Part shown: one piece after another, positions 8,592 through 17,127 of the stretch
Layout: each line of letters opens with the position of its first letter
Position numbering within the stretch: position 1 is the first letter of the stretch
Source of the DNA: Clostridia bacterium
GTDB lineage: Bacteria; Bacillota; Clostridia; Oscillospirales; Acutalibacteraceae
Assembly: GCA_029007095.1 (NCBI GenBank)
Contig: JAQXHF010000146.1
Span: forward strand, 1 to 43,539
DNA length: 43,539 nucleotides
Reading direction: 5' to 3'
Notes under the pieces: generated by a model
What the model was told of the DNA's origin: nothing
The model's input: only the letters and a program-made list of their open reading frames with translations
Database searches by the model: none
Position numbers and translations under genes: made by a program

Positions 8592-8924
8592 ATGAAAGCA
8601 AGAATTCCAGGCGCTCAGAATCAGGGCAATATGATGAAAAAAATTCAGCAGATGCAGGAAGATATGACTAAGCTTCAATCCGAAATTGAAGCTACCGAAT
8701 TCACTTCATCAGCCGGCGGCGGAGCAGTAGAAGTTACCGTAAACGGCGCCCACGAGGTTTTGTCTATCAAAATGAAACCCGAAATTGTTGATCCAGAAGA
8801 TATCGAGATGCTTGAAGATTTGATTATTTCCGCTCTTAATGAGAGTATCAAAAAATCAAACGACGCTATGGATCAGGGAATGGAAAAAGCCAAGGGCGGA
8901 CTTTCTATTCCGGGACTTTTCTGA
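8592..8924 (+). CDS. ybaB: YbaB/EbfC family nucleoid-associated protein
   Basis: The 110-residue protein has the family's pattern: an N-terminal coiled coil ([21 protein letters not shown]), a central [11 protein letters not shown] turn and a C-terminal helix. YbaB/EbfC proteins form dimers that bind DNA and are linked functionally to RecR. It sits 19 bases after dnaX behind a GAAAGGA ribosome binding site, and its TGA overlaps the recR ATG by one base (ATGA-type coupling), so dnaX, ybaB and recR are co-transcribed. Confidence 0.95.
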   Translation: MKARIPGAQNQGNMMKKIQQMQEDMTKLQSEIEATEFTSSAGGGAVEVTVNGAHEVLSIKMKPEIVDPEDIEMLEDLIISALNESIKKSNDAMDQGMEKAKGGLSIPGLF

Positions 8925-9523
8925 TGCCGCGCAGAGTCGCTCCTCTTGAGGAACTTATAGAGCAGTTTGAAAGATTGCCCGGTATAGGTAGAAAAAGCGC
9001 GCAGAAGCTCGCTTTTTATGTGCTTGAAATGCCGGACGAACAGGCAAAAAAATTTGCAGAGTCTATAATGCTCGCTCATGAGAAAATTCACAGATGTAAA
9101 GTTTGCTGCGACCTTACCGATGCTGAAATCTGTTCTGTTTGCAGCGATATTAAGCGAGATAAATCCGTTATCTGCGTCGTTGAAGGTTCAAAGGATGTTA
9201 TGGCGATTGAGCGCACTCACGAGTATAACGGGCTTTATCATGTTTTGCACGGAGCTATTTCACCTATGAACGGTATCGGTCTCGATGAGATTACCGTAAA
9301 AGAGCTTATTACAAGGCTTTCCGATCCGGAGATTAAAGAAATAATTATGGCGACCAATCCTACCGTTGAGGGAGAAGCGACTGCAATGTATATTTCAAGG
9401 CTAATCAAACCGATGGGTATTAAGGTTTCACGCCTCGCTTACGGTGTTCCCGTCGGAGCCGATCTCGAATATGCCGATGAAGTAACGCTTTCAAGAGCTA
9501 TTGAGGGAAGACAGGAAATATAA
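8924..9523 (+). CDS. recR: Recombination mediator protein RecR
   Basis: The protein has 199 residues, the normal RecR length. An N-terminal helix-hairpin-helix ([15 protein letters not shown]), a four-Cys zinc finger ([16 protein letters not shown]) and a TOPRIM domain ([14 protein letters not shown]) are all present in order. RecR works with RecF/RecO in gap repair and loads RecA on SSB-coated DNA. Its start is coupled to ybaB. The candidate replication origin begins right after its stop codon. Confidence 0.97.
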   Translation: MPRRVAPLEELIEQFERLPGIGRKSAQKLAFYVLEMPDEQAKKFAESIMLAHEKIHRCKVCCDLTDAEICSVCSDIKRDKSVICVVEGSKDVMAIERTHEYNGLYHVLHGAISPMNGIGLDEITVKELITRLSDPEIKEIIMATNPTVEGEATAMYISRLIKPMGIKVSRLAYGVPVGADLEYADEVTLSRAIEGRQEI

Positions 9524-9539
9524 AATTCAAATTTTTTTA

Positions 9540-9774
9540 AGCAAAAATTTTTCCACAGAATTTTCAACTTTCCTTCAACATCTTTCCACACTTTAAACAG
9601 TGATAAAAAATTAACGAAATTTTCCACAATTCATCAACATAATTTTCCATACAAAAACAGTCCGAAATTTCCTTTAAAATAAACAAAAATCAGACTTTTC
9701 CACAGTTTCAACAGTCCCTACTACTACTACTAAAATATATAATATATATATTTATCCCGAATGGAGGAATTTTA
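9540..9774. other. oriC: Chromosomal replication origin (oriC) with DnaA-trio and unwinding element
   Basis: This gene-free spacer contains five DnaA-box-like 9-mers on the plus strand: TTTTCCACA at 9549, 9620 and 9696, CTTTCCACA at 9582, and TTTTCCATA at 9643. After the last box and a 13-base spacer come five tandem CTA triplets (9718-9732), which read 3'-GAT-5' on the other strand: the DnaA-trio known from Bacillus subtilis oriC. An A/T-only tract (about 9731-9753) follows and would be the unwinding element. The order box-trio-AT tract-dnaN matches the incC half of the B. subtilis origin. dnaA itself is absent. Confidence 0.85.
9718..9732. repeat. DnaA-trio: five tandem CTA triplets
   Basis: CTACTACTACTACTA lies between the last DnaA box (9696-9704) and the AT-rich tract. 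In B. subtilis this element guides DnaA oligomers from duplex boxes onto one strand during unwinding. A chance triplet repeat is possible, but its position is exactly that expected for the origin element. Confidence 0.8.
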
Positions 9775-10899
9775 ATGAAGTTCGTATGTAAAACAGCGGA
9801 ACTTTCAACAGCCTGTCAGAATGTTCAAAGAGCAGTTTCTGCCAAATCTTCTATACCAGGTGCGGAAGGTATTTTTATTAAAGCTCTTAACAATGAGCTG
9901 ATACTTACCGGATATGACCTCGAAATAGGAATTAATACTTCAATCTACGCAAATATAGAAGAAGCCGGTTCTATTGTTTTAAATGCAAAGGTACTTTGTG
10001 AAATACTCCGCAAAATTCCAAATCAAACTATTACGGTCGAATGTGACGAGAGAAATCTTGCCGTGATAAGAAGCGGTGATATTAAATATGAAATAATGGG
10101 AATTTCAGGCGACGAATATCCCGAACTCCCAACAGTTCAGTCAGGATTTTCCGTTGTAATTGATAAGAATTTATTAAAAGAAATGGTAAGACAGACAATT
10201 TTTGCCGTTGCCGTTACCGACGCCAATGTAGTTTATAAGGGAATTAAATTTGAACTGACAGACGGAGAAATCAAATTGATTGCCGTTGACGGATTCAGAA
10301 TGGCTATCCGTACCGAAAAAATTGATTATCACGGAGAAGATATTACCTTTATTGTTCCGGCTAAGACTATGGCTGAGGTTGTAAAATTAGCTGTAACCGA
10401 TGAGGAAGAGGAAAACGGCGGATTTATTTCTATTTCTGTCGGAAAAAGACATATTTTCTTTGAAGTTGACGGATACAGCGTTATTTCAAGACTTCTTGAA
10501 GGCGAATTTATAAATTATAAATCAACTATTCCTCTTACAACAACCACAAAAATCGAAGTTGATACGAGAAGTTTTATAGAAAGTATTGAAAGAACTTCGC
10601 TTATTATTACCGATAAAACAAAAAGTCTTATAAATTGCGTATTTGATACCGATTTTATCAGAGTTTCGAGCATAACGGCTCTCGGAACGGCGAGTGATAA
10701 AGTTCCCGCCGATGTTGAGGGAAGTCGAGTAGAAATCGGATTTAATAACCGCTATCTTCTCGACGCGCTTAAAGCCTGCGACTGTGACAGAGTTAAAATT
10801 GAGCTTAACGGACCTATATCTCCGATTCTTATTCTGCCGGTAGAGGGCGACGACTTTATTTTCCTTGTTCTTCCTGTGAGGTTGAAAAAAAATGACTAA
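9775..10899 (+). CDS. dnaN: DNA polymerase III beta subunit (sliding clamp)
   Basis: The 374-residue protein has the three repeated clamp domains. The N-terminus (MKFVCKTAELSTACQNVQRAVS) and the C-terminal end (ILPVEGDDFIFLVLPVRL, matching the family's clamp-closing P-[VM]-R-L tail) are diagnostic. The dimeric ring tethers polymerase III to DNA. GGAGG lies 7 bases before the ATG. The gene starts directly downstream of the origin and overlaps the following S4-domain gene by 8 bases, so it forms an operon with that gene and recF. Confidence 0.97.
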   Translation: MKFVCKTAELSTACQNVQRAVSAKSSIPGAEGIFIKALNNELILTGYDLEIGINTSIYANIEEAGSIVLNAKVLCEILRKIPNQTITVECDERNLAVIRSGDIKYEIMGISGDEYPELPTVQSGFSVVIDKNLLKEMVRQTIFAVAVTDANVVYKGIKFELTDGEIKLIAVDGFRMAIRTEKIDYHGEDITFIVPAKTMAEVVKLAVTDEEEENGGFISISVGKRHIFFEVDGYSVISRLLEGEFINYKSTIPLTTTTKIEVDTRSFIESIERTSLIITDKTKSLINCVFDTDFIRVSSITALGTASDKVPADVEGSRVEIGFNNRYLLDALKACDCDRVKIELNGPISPILILPVEGDDFIFLVLPVRLKKND

Positions 10900-11143
10900 A
10901 AAAATTCCTTTAAAATTAAAAATTAAAGAGAAGCCTGTTGTAGAAAAGTCAATTCAGACCGAATATATAAAGCTTGATTCGTTTTTAAAGCTTTGTGACG
11001 CCGTTCAATCGGGCGGACACGCAAAAATAATAATTCAAGACGGTGAAGTTAAGGTAAATTCCGAAGTTTGTACTCAAAGAGCAAAAAAACTTCGCAGCGG
11101 TGATACGGTAGAATTTGATAATGTCATATACAAGATAGTTTAA
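10892..11143 (+). CDS. yaaA: S4-domain RNA-binding protein (YaaA/RlbA-like)
   Basis: The protein has 83 residues. The C-terminal 60 form an S4 RNA-binding fold (IKLDSFLKLCDAVQSGGHAK, then VKVNSEVCTQRAKKLRSGD). In Firmicutes a small S4 protein of this type sits between dnaN and recF, exactly as here, and has been linked to ribosome or RNA binding. The start overlaps dnaN and the stop lies one base before the recF ATG, so translation is probably coupled. The N-terminal 25 residues are Lys-rich and slightly longer than in most relatives. Confidence 0.9.
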   Translation: MTKKIPLKLKIKEKPVVEKSIQTEYIKLDSFLKLCDAVQSGGHAKIIIQDGEVKVNSEVCTQRAKKLRSGDTVEFDNVIYKIV

Positions 11144-11144
11144 T

Positions 11145-12245
11145 ATGCATATTACATCTCACTATATTAAAAATTACAGAAATATTGAGGAAGCTGTGAT
11201 AGAACCCGTTAATGGTGTTAATGTTATCTACGGCGAGAACGGTCACGGCAAAACCAATATAATTGAAAGTATTTGGCTTTTTACCGGATGTAACAGTTTC
11301 AGAACAAGGAAAAATTATGAGCTTATTCAGAATAACCGTGAATTTGCAAAGCTTGAAACCTCTTTTGAAGCATACGGCAGAGAAAAGGATGCAAAGCTTA
11401 TAATTTCCGATAATAAAGAAGCATACTTAAATTCAATAAAACAGATTTCACCGAGAAAATTTTTGGGAGAATTTCAGGCGGTAGTTTTCTCACCGTCTGT
11501 TCTTTCTATTATTCAGGACGGACCTTCTGAAAAGAGAAAATTTATTGATATAGCGATAAGTCTGATAAAACCTAATTATGCGTCTTTACTTTCAAAATAC
11601 AATAAAGCTGTTTTTCAGCGAAATTCCCTTTTAAAACAGATAAATAATACTTCAAAAGGCGAGGAACTTTTATTTGCTTTTGACGAGCAGTTAGCTCTTC
11701 TCGGAGGTAAAATTCTGAATTACAGACTTGAATATATTGATAAACTTAAAGAGGAAGCTCCTATAATTTACGGCGGAATTTCAAACGGCAGAGAAAAAAT
11801 GGAAATCAAATATATAAATTCTCTCAAAGAAACAGGAAATTCGGCAGTTGAATGGTCAAATATTTTTTATAATGAGCTTTCTAAAAATCATAAAAGAGAT
11901 ATTTTTCGTCTTGCTACTACCGTCGGCCCTCATAAGGACGATATTGATATAATTCTTGATTCAATGAATGTCAGAAGCTACGGTTCGCAAGGTCAGCAGC
12001 GTACCTGCGCTCTCTCTTTGAAGCTTGCCGAGGCTGCCGTGATTAAGGATATTTCCGGCGAACAGCCGATAGCTTTGCTTGATGATGTTATGAGCGAGCT
12101 TGATGAAAAAAGACAGAAATATTTGATTAAATATTTTGACGGCTGGCAGGTTTTTGTTACCTGTTGCGACCGCGCCCATCTTAAAAAAATAAAGTGCGGC
12201 AGAGCATACAGAGTAAAAGACGGAAAAGCTCTGCTAAGATATTAA
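11145..12245 (+). CDS. recF: DNA replication and repair protein RecF
   Basis: The 366-residue protein is an SMC-like ATPase that binds single-strand gaps and works with RecO/RecR. Walker A is GENGHGKTN near residue 30; the ABC signature region is SYGSQGQQRTCALSLKLAE, and Walker B/D-loop is ALLDDVMSELD. It has no strong ribosome binding site of its own and starts one base after the S4 gene stops, so it depends on coupling. gyrB normally follows in Firmicutes but here a MinD-like gene does. Confidence 0.96.
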   Translation: MHITSHYIKNYRNIEEAVIEPVNGVNVIYGENGHGKTNIIESIWLFTGCNSFRTRKNYELIQNNREFAKLETSFEAYGREKDAKLIISDNKEAYLNSIKQISPRKFLGEFQAVVFSPSVLSIIQDGPSEKRKFIDIAISLIKPNYASLLSKYNKAVFQRNSLLKQINNTSKGEELLFAFDEQLALLGGKILNYRLEYIDKLKEEAPIIYGGISNGREKMEIKYINSLKETGNSAVEWSNIFYNELSKNHKRDIFRLATTVGPHKDDIDIILDSMNVRSYGSQGQQRTCALSLKLAEAAVIKDISGEQPIALLDDVMSELDEKRQKYLIKYFDGWQVFVTCCDRAHLKKIKCGRAYRVKDGKALLRY

Positions 12246-12261
12246 AATCGGTGGTGATTCA

Positions 12262-12984
12262 ATGGCAAAAAAAATTGTAGTTACATCAGGTAAAGGCGGC
12301 GTTGGCAAATCAACTCTTTCGTCTTCAATTTCTGTTTGTTTATCCGAAATGGGAGCAAAGGTACTCATAGTCGATTTTGATATCGGTATGGGTTGCCTTG
12401 ATATGATTTTTAACTGTGAATCGACCGGTATTTATAATTGGGGCGATATAATTCTCGACAGATGTGATATCAAATCTGCAATCCGCACAACGGTAGGACC
12501 TATGCTGATGACTGCTCCTATTGCTTTCAGCAAAAAATTTACTAATGAAAATATAAAAATTCTTTTTAATATACTCGATGACGATTACGATTATATTATT
12601 TTTGATTCGCCGGCAGGAGTAGGAGAGGGTTTCAGTCTTGCGGCAGCCTACGCCGATAGTGGAATAGTTGTATCTACTCCCGATGAAATATGCGTAAGAG
12701 CCGGTAATATTGCCGGTGAAAAATTAAACGAGATTGGCATAAATGATGTTCGGCTTATAATAAACAAATTTAACAAGAAAAAAGTAAGTAAGGGAAGAAG
12801 CCTCAATATTGATGAGTCTATTGATTCAACATATTTACAGCTTCTCGGAATTGTTCCTGAGGACGGCAGACTCGCTCTTTGCAGTATGGAGGGAATATTC
12901 GCTCTCGACAAAGCTTTTTCAAAGGCTGCAATTATGCGTATATCACAGCGTATATCCGGTATGGATGTTAATTTAAAGGTGTAA
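12262..12984 (+). CDS. MinD/FlhG-like P-loop ATPase
   Basis: The 240-residue protein has the deviant Walker A motif SGKGGVGKST with both lysines, the MinD-like DFDIGMGCLDMIF switch I region, and DSPAGVGEG as switch II. These place it in the MinD/FlhG branch of ParA-type ATPases, which form ATP-dependent dimers on membranes or with partners. The last residues (ISQRISGMDVNLKV) do not form the basic amphipathic helix that anchors true MinD to membrane, and no MinC or MinE gene is adjacent. It occupies the position gyrB usually has. The start follows GGTGGTGA, and mnmE starts 3 bases after its stop codon. Confidence 0.85.
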   Translation: MAKKIVVTSGKGGVGKSTLSSSISVCLSEMGAKVLIVDFDIGMGCLDMIFNCESTGIYNWGDIILDRCDIKSAIRTTVGPMLMTAPIAFSKKFTNENIKILFNILDDDYDYIIFDSPAGVGEGFSLAAAYADSGIVVSTPDEICVRAGNIAGEKLNEIGINDVRLIINKFNKKKVSKGRSLNIDESIDSTYLQLLGIVPEDGRLALCSMEGIFALDKAFSKAAIMRISQRISGMDVNLKV

Positions 12985-12987
12985 AAA

Positions 12988-14367
12988 ATGAGCGGTTTTA
13001 ATGAATATTCAACGATTGCCGCAGTTGCAACTCCACTCGGAACGGGCGGCGTAAGTATAATCCGTATTTCGGGCGAAGACGCAATGCTTATTGCCGATAA
13101 ATGTTTTAAATCGGTTTTGGGTAAAAAGTTAACCGATTCCGACGGATACAGAGCGCATTACGGAAAAATTTTTGATAAAGAAAAGCCTATTGACGAGGCA
13201 GTTTGTCTTGTCTTTAAGAAACCTCACAGTTATACGGGAGAAAATGTCGTTGAAATAAACTGTCACGGCGGAATTTATATTACAAAGAAAATTTTGCAAA
13301 CGGTAATTTCCTGCGGTGCTGTTCCGGCAGCTCCGGGAGAATTTACAAAAAGAGCATTTTTAAACGGTAAACTTGATCTCTCCGAAGCGGAAAGCGTTAT
13401 GAATTTAATTTCCGCACAGGGTGAACAGGGCATTTCTGCGGCTTATAATATGCTTGAAGGTTCATTGTCAAAGAAAATAAATGAAATTTGTTCTTCTTTA
13501 ATTTCAGCTGCGGCCAATATTGCCGCTTGGGTTGATTATCCCGACGATGAAATACCTGAGATCAGCGATGATAATTTAAAAATAATATTAAATAATGCTA
13601 ATAATGAATTAAATAAATTATTATCACGATTTGACAGCGGTATGGCGGTAACTTCTGGTGTTGAAGCCGCAATAGTCGGTAAGCCTAATGTAGGTAAATC
13701 AACTCTGATGAATCTTATGACGGGCTATGATAGATCAATAGTTACCGAAATTGAGGGTACAACGCGCGATGTTATCGAGGAAACCGTAAATCTCGGCGGT
13801 TGTTTGCTCCGACTTTCCGACACAGCAGGTATAAGAAATACTTGCGATGAGGTTGAAAAAATCGGCGTAGAACGCAGTAAATCAAAAATTGAGCGAGCCG
13901 CAGTAATTTTTGCTGTATTTGATTTTTCAAAGCCTCTTTCGGATGAAGACTTTGAACTGATAGAAAGCTGTAAAAATAAAAGCGTTATACCGATTATAAA
14001 CAAAGAGGATTTGAAACCGCAAGCCGATATTGATTATATAGAGAAAAATCTCGGTAAATGTATTTATATTTCGGCTAAAAACGGCAGCGGCTATGATGAG
14101 CTATGCTCAGCCGTTACAGATTTGCTTAATACTAAAAATTTTGATACTTCTTCTGCAATGCTTGCAAATGAGCGCCAAAGACTTTGCTGTGAAAAGGCTT
14201 CAAAAAGTCTTACTGAGGCTGAAAATGCTCTCGAAATAGGATTAACTCTCGACGCTGTCGGCGTCTGCATTGATGACGCTGTCAATAATTTGCTTGAATT
14301 GACGGGAGAAAAAGCAAGCGAAGCTGTTGTAAACGAAGTTTTCAGCCGCTTCTGCGTAGGAAAATAA
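12988..14367 (+). CDS. mnmE: tRNA uridine-5-carboxymethylaminomethyl modification GTPase MnmE
   Basis: The 459-residue protein is complete. It has the N-terminal tetrahydrofolate-binding domain (TIAAVATPLGTGGVSIIRISG), the G domain with P-loop GKPNVGKST near residue 231, switch II DTAG and NKED, and the C-terminal FCVGK motif with the catalytic-type Cys. With MnmG it adds the cmnm group to U34 of several tRNAs. It starts 3 bases after the MinD-like gene and is followed by mnmG after a structured 52-base spacer. Confidence 0.97.
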   Translation: MSGFNEYSTIAAVATPLGTGGVSIIRISGEDAMLIADKCFKSVLGKKLTDSDGYRAHYGKIFDKEKPIDEAVCLVFKKPHSYTGENVVEINCHGGIYITKKILQTVISCGAVPAAPGEFTKRAFLNGKLDLSEAESVMNLISAQGEQGISAAYNMLEGSLSKKINEICSSLISAAANIAAWVDYPDDEIPEISDDNLKIILNNANNELNKLLSRFDSGMAVTSGVEAAIVGKPNVGKSTLMNLMTGYDRSIVTEIEGTTRDVIEETVNLGGCLLRLSDTAGIRNTCDEVEKIGVERSKSKIERAAVIFAVFDFSKPLSDEDFELIESCKNKSVIPIINKEDLKPQADIDYIEKNLGKCIYISAKNGSGYDELCSAVTDLLNTKNFDTSSAMLANERQRLCCEKASKSLTEAENALEIGLTLDAVGVCIDDAVNNLLELTGEKASEAVVNEVFSRFCVGK

Positions 14368-14370
14368 AAG

Positions 14371-14419
14371 AAAGGATTGAAGATACCGGCATTTTGCCGC
14401 AAGGTATCATTAGCATTTT
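14371..14419 (+). promoter_or_regulatory. Structured leader between mnmE and mnmG with displaced ribosome binding site
   Basis: A good purine-rich site (AAAGGATTG, 14371-14379) lies about 40 bases from the mnmG ATG. Between them is a hairpin: GATACC (14382-14387) pairs with GGTATC (14403-14408), with GGC/GCC inside. Folding would bring the site near the ATG; otherwise only a weak AAGG is close. An in-frame TAG at 14411 rules out an earlier mnmG start. Confidence 0.4.
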
Positions 14420-16297
14420 ATGGAATATTTTGCTCAAAAATATGATGTTGCCGTAATTGGTGCAGGCCACGCCGGTATTGAAGCCGCACTTGCCGCCGCT
14501 CGTCTCGGTTGCAAGACCTGCGCTTTTACCGTAAATCTTGATTGGGTTGGTAATATGGCTTGCAATCCGTCAATCGGAGGAACATCAAAAGGTCATCTTG
14601 TAAGAGAAATTGACGCGCTCGGCGGTGAAATGGGTAAAGCTGCCGACGCAAATACTCTGCAAAGCAGAATTCTTAATCTCGGAAAAGGTCCGGCTGTTCA
14701 TTCACTCAGAGCGCAGATTGACAGAAGACGATATTCCGAATATATGAAGCATGCGCTTGAATTGCAGGAAAATCTTGATTTGCGACAGACTGAAATTGTA
14801 AATATAGAAAAAACATCGGACGATCTGTGGAAATTAAAAACAAATCTTGAAGCTATATATATGGCGCAATGTGTAATTCTTGCAACAGGTACTTTTCTTT
14901 CGGGTAAAGTTTATGTCGGTGATGTTTCATACGACAGCGGGCCTGACGGAATGTTCCCGGCTAAGAAGCTCGGTGAGTCGCTTAAAAAGCTCGGACTGCC
15001 GATGAGAAGATTTAAAACGGGTACTCCGTCGCGCGTTAACAGAAGAAGCGTTGATTATTCAAAATTAGAAATTCAAAATGGCGACGAAAGAATTGTTCCT
15101 TTTTCTTTTGATAATAAATATGATATAAAAAACAAGCTTCCGTGCTATATAACATATACAAACAGCGATACGAAAGAGATAATTCTTAATAATCTGCATC
15201 GCTCACCTCTTTATTCAGGAAAGATAGACGGAAAAGGCCCTCGCTACTGTCCGAGTATTGAAGATAAAATCGTTAGATTTGCAGAGAAAGAAAGACATCA
15301 GATATTTATTGAACCGTGCGGTGAAAACACCGAAGAAATGTATTTACAGGGACTTTCGTCCTCTCTGCCTGAGGATGTTCAGCTTGAATTTATACATTCT
15401 ATTCCCGGACTTAAAAATGCCAAGACTATGAGAACGGCATATGCGATAGAGTATGACTGTGTTGATCCTCTTTCCCTTAAAGCAAGTCTTGAATTTTTAA
15501 ATTATGACGGACTTTTCGGAGCGGGACAGTTTAACGGTTCTTCGGGTTACGAAGAAGCTGCCGCGCAGGGACTTATAGCCGGAATCAACGCCGCGCGTAA
15601 GGTTAAAGGATTAGAACCGCTTATTTTGGAGCGTTCAAGTTCATATATAGGAACTCTGATTGACGATTTGGTAACTAAGGGTTGTTCTGATCCGTATAGA
15701 ATGATGACTTCGCGTTCTGAATATCGTCTTATTTTAAGGCAGGATAATGCCGATAGGCGTTTGACTCCGATAGGTTATAAAATCGGTTTGATTTCAGAGG
15801 AAAGATATAATAAATTCCTTAAAAAGCTTGATTTGATAGATGAGGAACGCAAACGAATTCATAAAAAGGTGTTAGCACCAAACGATAAGTTAAACGAGGT
15901 ACTTGTTTCACATGAAACATCACCCCTTGTTACAGGTGCGAAAATTGAAGATTTATTAAGGCGGCCGCAAATAAATTATGAAATTCTCAGCGAATTTGAT
16001 ACCGACCGTCCCGACTTACCTTATGAAATTTTTGAACAGGTTGAAATTGATGTTAAATATGAGGGATACATTAAGCGCCAACAGGCTCAGATTGACGAAA
16101 TGCATCGCCTCGAAGTAAAAAAGCTTCCCGATGATATTGATTATTCTTCAATTCACGGACTTCGCCTTGAAGCAAGGGAAAAGCTTGATAAAATTAAACC
16201 TCACAGCGTCGGTCAGGCTTCAAGAATTTCAGGTGTAAGCCCGTCGGATATTTCGGTGCTTTTAATTTATCTTGAAAAGGAGAATCGCCGTGATTGA
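14420..16297 (+). CDS. mnmG: tRNA uridine-5-carboxymethylaminomethyl modification enzyme MnmG (GidA)
   Basis: The 625-residue FAD enzyme has the N-terminal dinucleotide fold GAGHAGIEAALAAARLG, the conserved NPSIGGTSKGHLVREIDALGGEMG segment, the PRYCPSIEDKI motif and the C-terminal SRISGVSPSDISVLLIYLE helical domain. It forms a complex with MnmE for tRNA wobble uridine modification. Its 3' part contains a parS-like palindrome (15904-15919). The gene overlaps the rsmG start by 8 bases. Confidence 0.97.
   Translation: MEYFAQKYDVAVIGAGHAGIEAALAAARLGCKTCAFTVNLDWVGNMACNPSIGGTSKGHLVREIDALGGEMGKAADANTLQSRILNLGKGPAVHSLRAQIDRRRYSEYMKHALELQENLDLRQTEIVNIEKTSDDLWKLKTNLEAIYMAQCVILATGTFLSGKVYVGDVSYDSGPDGMFPAKKLGESLKKLGLPMRRFKTGTPSRVNRRSVDYSKLEIQNGDERIVPFSFDNKYDIKNKLPCYITYTNSDTKEIILNNLHRSPLYSGKIDGKGPRYCPSIEDKIVRFAEKERHQIFIEPCGENTEEMYLQGLSSSLPEDVQLEFIHSIPGLKNAKTMRTAYAIEYDCVDPLSLKASLEFLNYDGLFGAGQFNGSSGYEEAAAQGLIAGINAARKVKGLEPLILERSSSYIGTLIDDLVTKGCSDPYRMMTSRSEYRLILRQDNADRRLTPIGYKIGLISEERYNKFLKKLDLIDEERKRIHKKVLAPNDKLNEVLVSHETSPLVTGAKIEDLLRRPQINYEILSEFDTDRPDLPYEIFEQVEIDVKYEGYIKRQQAQIDEMHRLEVKKLPDDIDYSSIHGLRLEAREKLDKIKPHSVGQASRISGVSPSDISVLLIYLEKENRRD
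15904..15919. promoter_or_regulatory. parS-like centromere site inside mnmG
   Basis: TGTTTCACATGAAACA differs at one position from the canonical ParB site TGTTTCACGTGAAACA and keeps the full outer dyad. It encodes the codons for a V-S-H-E-T stretch of MnmG. parB is encoded about 3 kb downstream. Confidence 0.75.
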
Positions 16298-17003
16298 TAA
16301 ACAGCTTTTATTTAATGAAGCAAAAGATATCGGTATAGAGCTTGATGAGCTTGCACTCCAAAGACTTGATAAATATGCTGAAATGCTCGTTGAAACCAAC
16401 AAAACTTTGAATTTAACTGCAATCACAGAGCCGACCGATATTTTATATAAGCATTTTATAGACAGTTTATCACTTCTCACGGCAGTTGAAGTTAAAAGCG
16501 GTGAAAAAATACTTGATGTCGGCACAGGAGCCGGTTTTCCGGGAGTTGTTTTGCTGATTGCAAAACCCGATATAAAAATTACCCTTATGGACGGTACAAA
16601 TAAAAGGCTGAAATTTATTTCAGATGTTCTCGCGGAAATCGGACTTGAAGCTGAAATTTTACATTCGCGCGCGGAACTTGCCGGTAAAGAGAAAGAATAC
16701 CGTGAAAAATTTTACCTTGTTACTTCGAGGGCGGTTGCTTCTTTAAATATTCTGAGCGAATATTGTTTGCCGTTTGTTAAGGTCGGCGGTATTTTTGCAC
16801 CGATGAAATCTGTCAAAATAGATGAAGAAACCGAACTTGCACACAAAGCCGTAAATTTGCTCGGCGGCAAAATCCGTGAAATTAAGCGATATAATATCAA
16901 AAACTGCGGCGAACGGGCGGTAGTTATAACCGAAAAAATTTCGCAAACTCCGCCAAAATATCCACGAGCTTCGGCACAAATAAATAAAAAACCGCTCATA
17001 TAA
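16290..17003 (+). CDS. rsmG: 16S rRNA (guanine-N7)-methyltransferase RsmG (GidB)
   Basis: The 237-residue protein has the Rossmann methyltransferase motif LDVGTGAGFPGVVLLIAKPD for S-adenosylmethionine and the conserved NLTAITEPTDILYKHFIDSL region upstream of it. RsmG methylates G527 (E. coli numbering) of 16S rRNA. I chose the GTG at 16290 because AAGGAG lies 7 bases upstream; the in-frame TTG at 16272 would translate that site. It overlaps the end of mnmG by 8 bases, so the two are coupled. Confidence 0.94.
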   Translation: MIDKQLLFNEAKDIGIELDELALQRLDKYAEMLVETNKTLNLTAITEPTDILYKHFIDSLSLLTAVEVKSGEKILDVGTGAGFPGVVLLIAKPDIKITLMDGTNKRLKFISDVLAEIGLEAEILHSRAELAGKEKEYREKFYLVTSRAVASLNILSEYCLPFVKVGGIFAPMKSVKIDEETELAHKAVNLLGGKIREIKRYNIKNCGERAVVITEKISQTPPKYPRASAQINKKPLI

Positions 17004-17127
17004 GGTAAAAACTGATAAAAATTAAAAATTTTAAGTCAATCAAAATGATTGGACATACTCCTCAAAGAGTGTTAAAGTAATTATGATGTAATATCATATC
17101 CGCTTTAATCCTGTGAGGAGGTTTTTT

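Noticed and set aside
9718..9732. CTA repeat as a simple microsatellite
   Set aside because: Considered, but its place between a DnaA box and an A/T-only tract upstream of dnaN fits the DnaA-trio far better.
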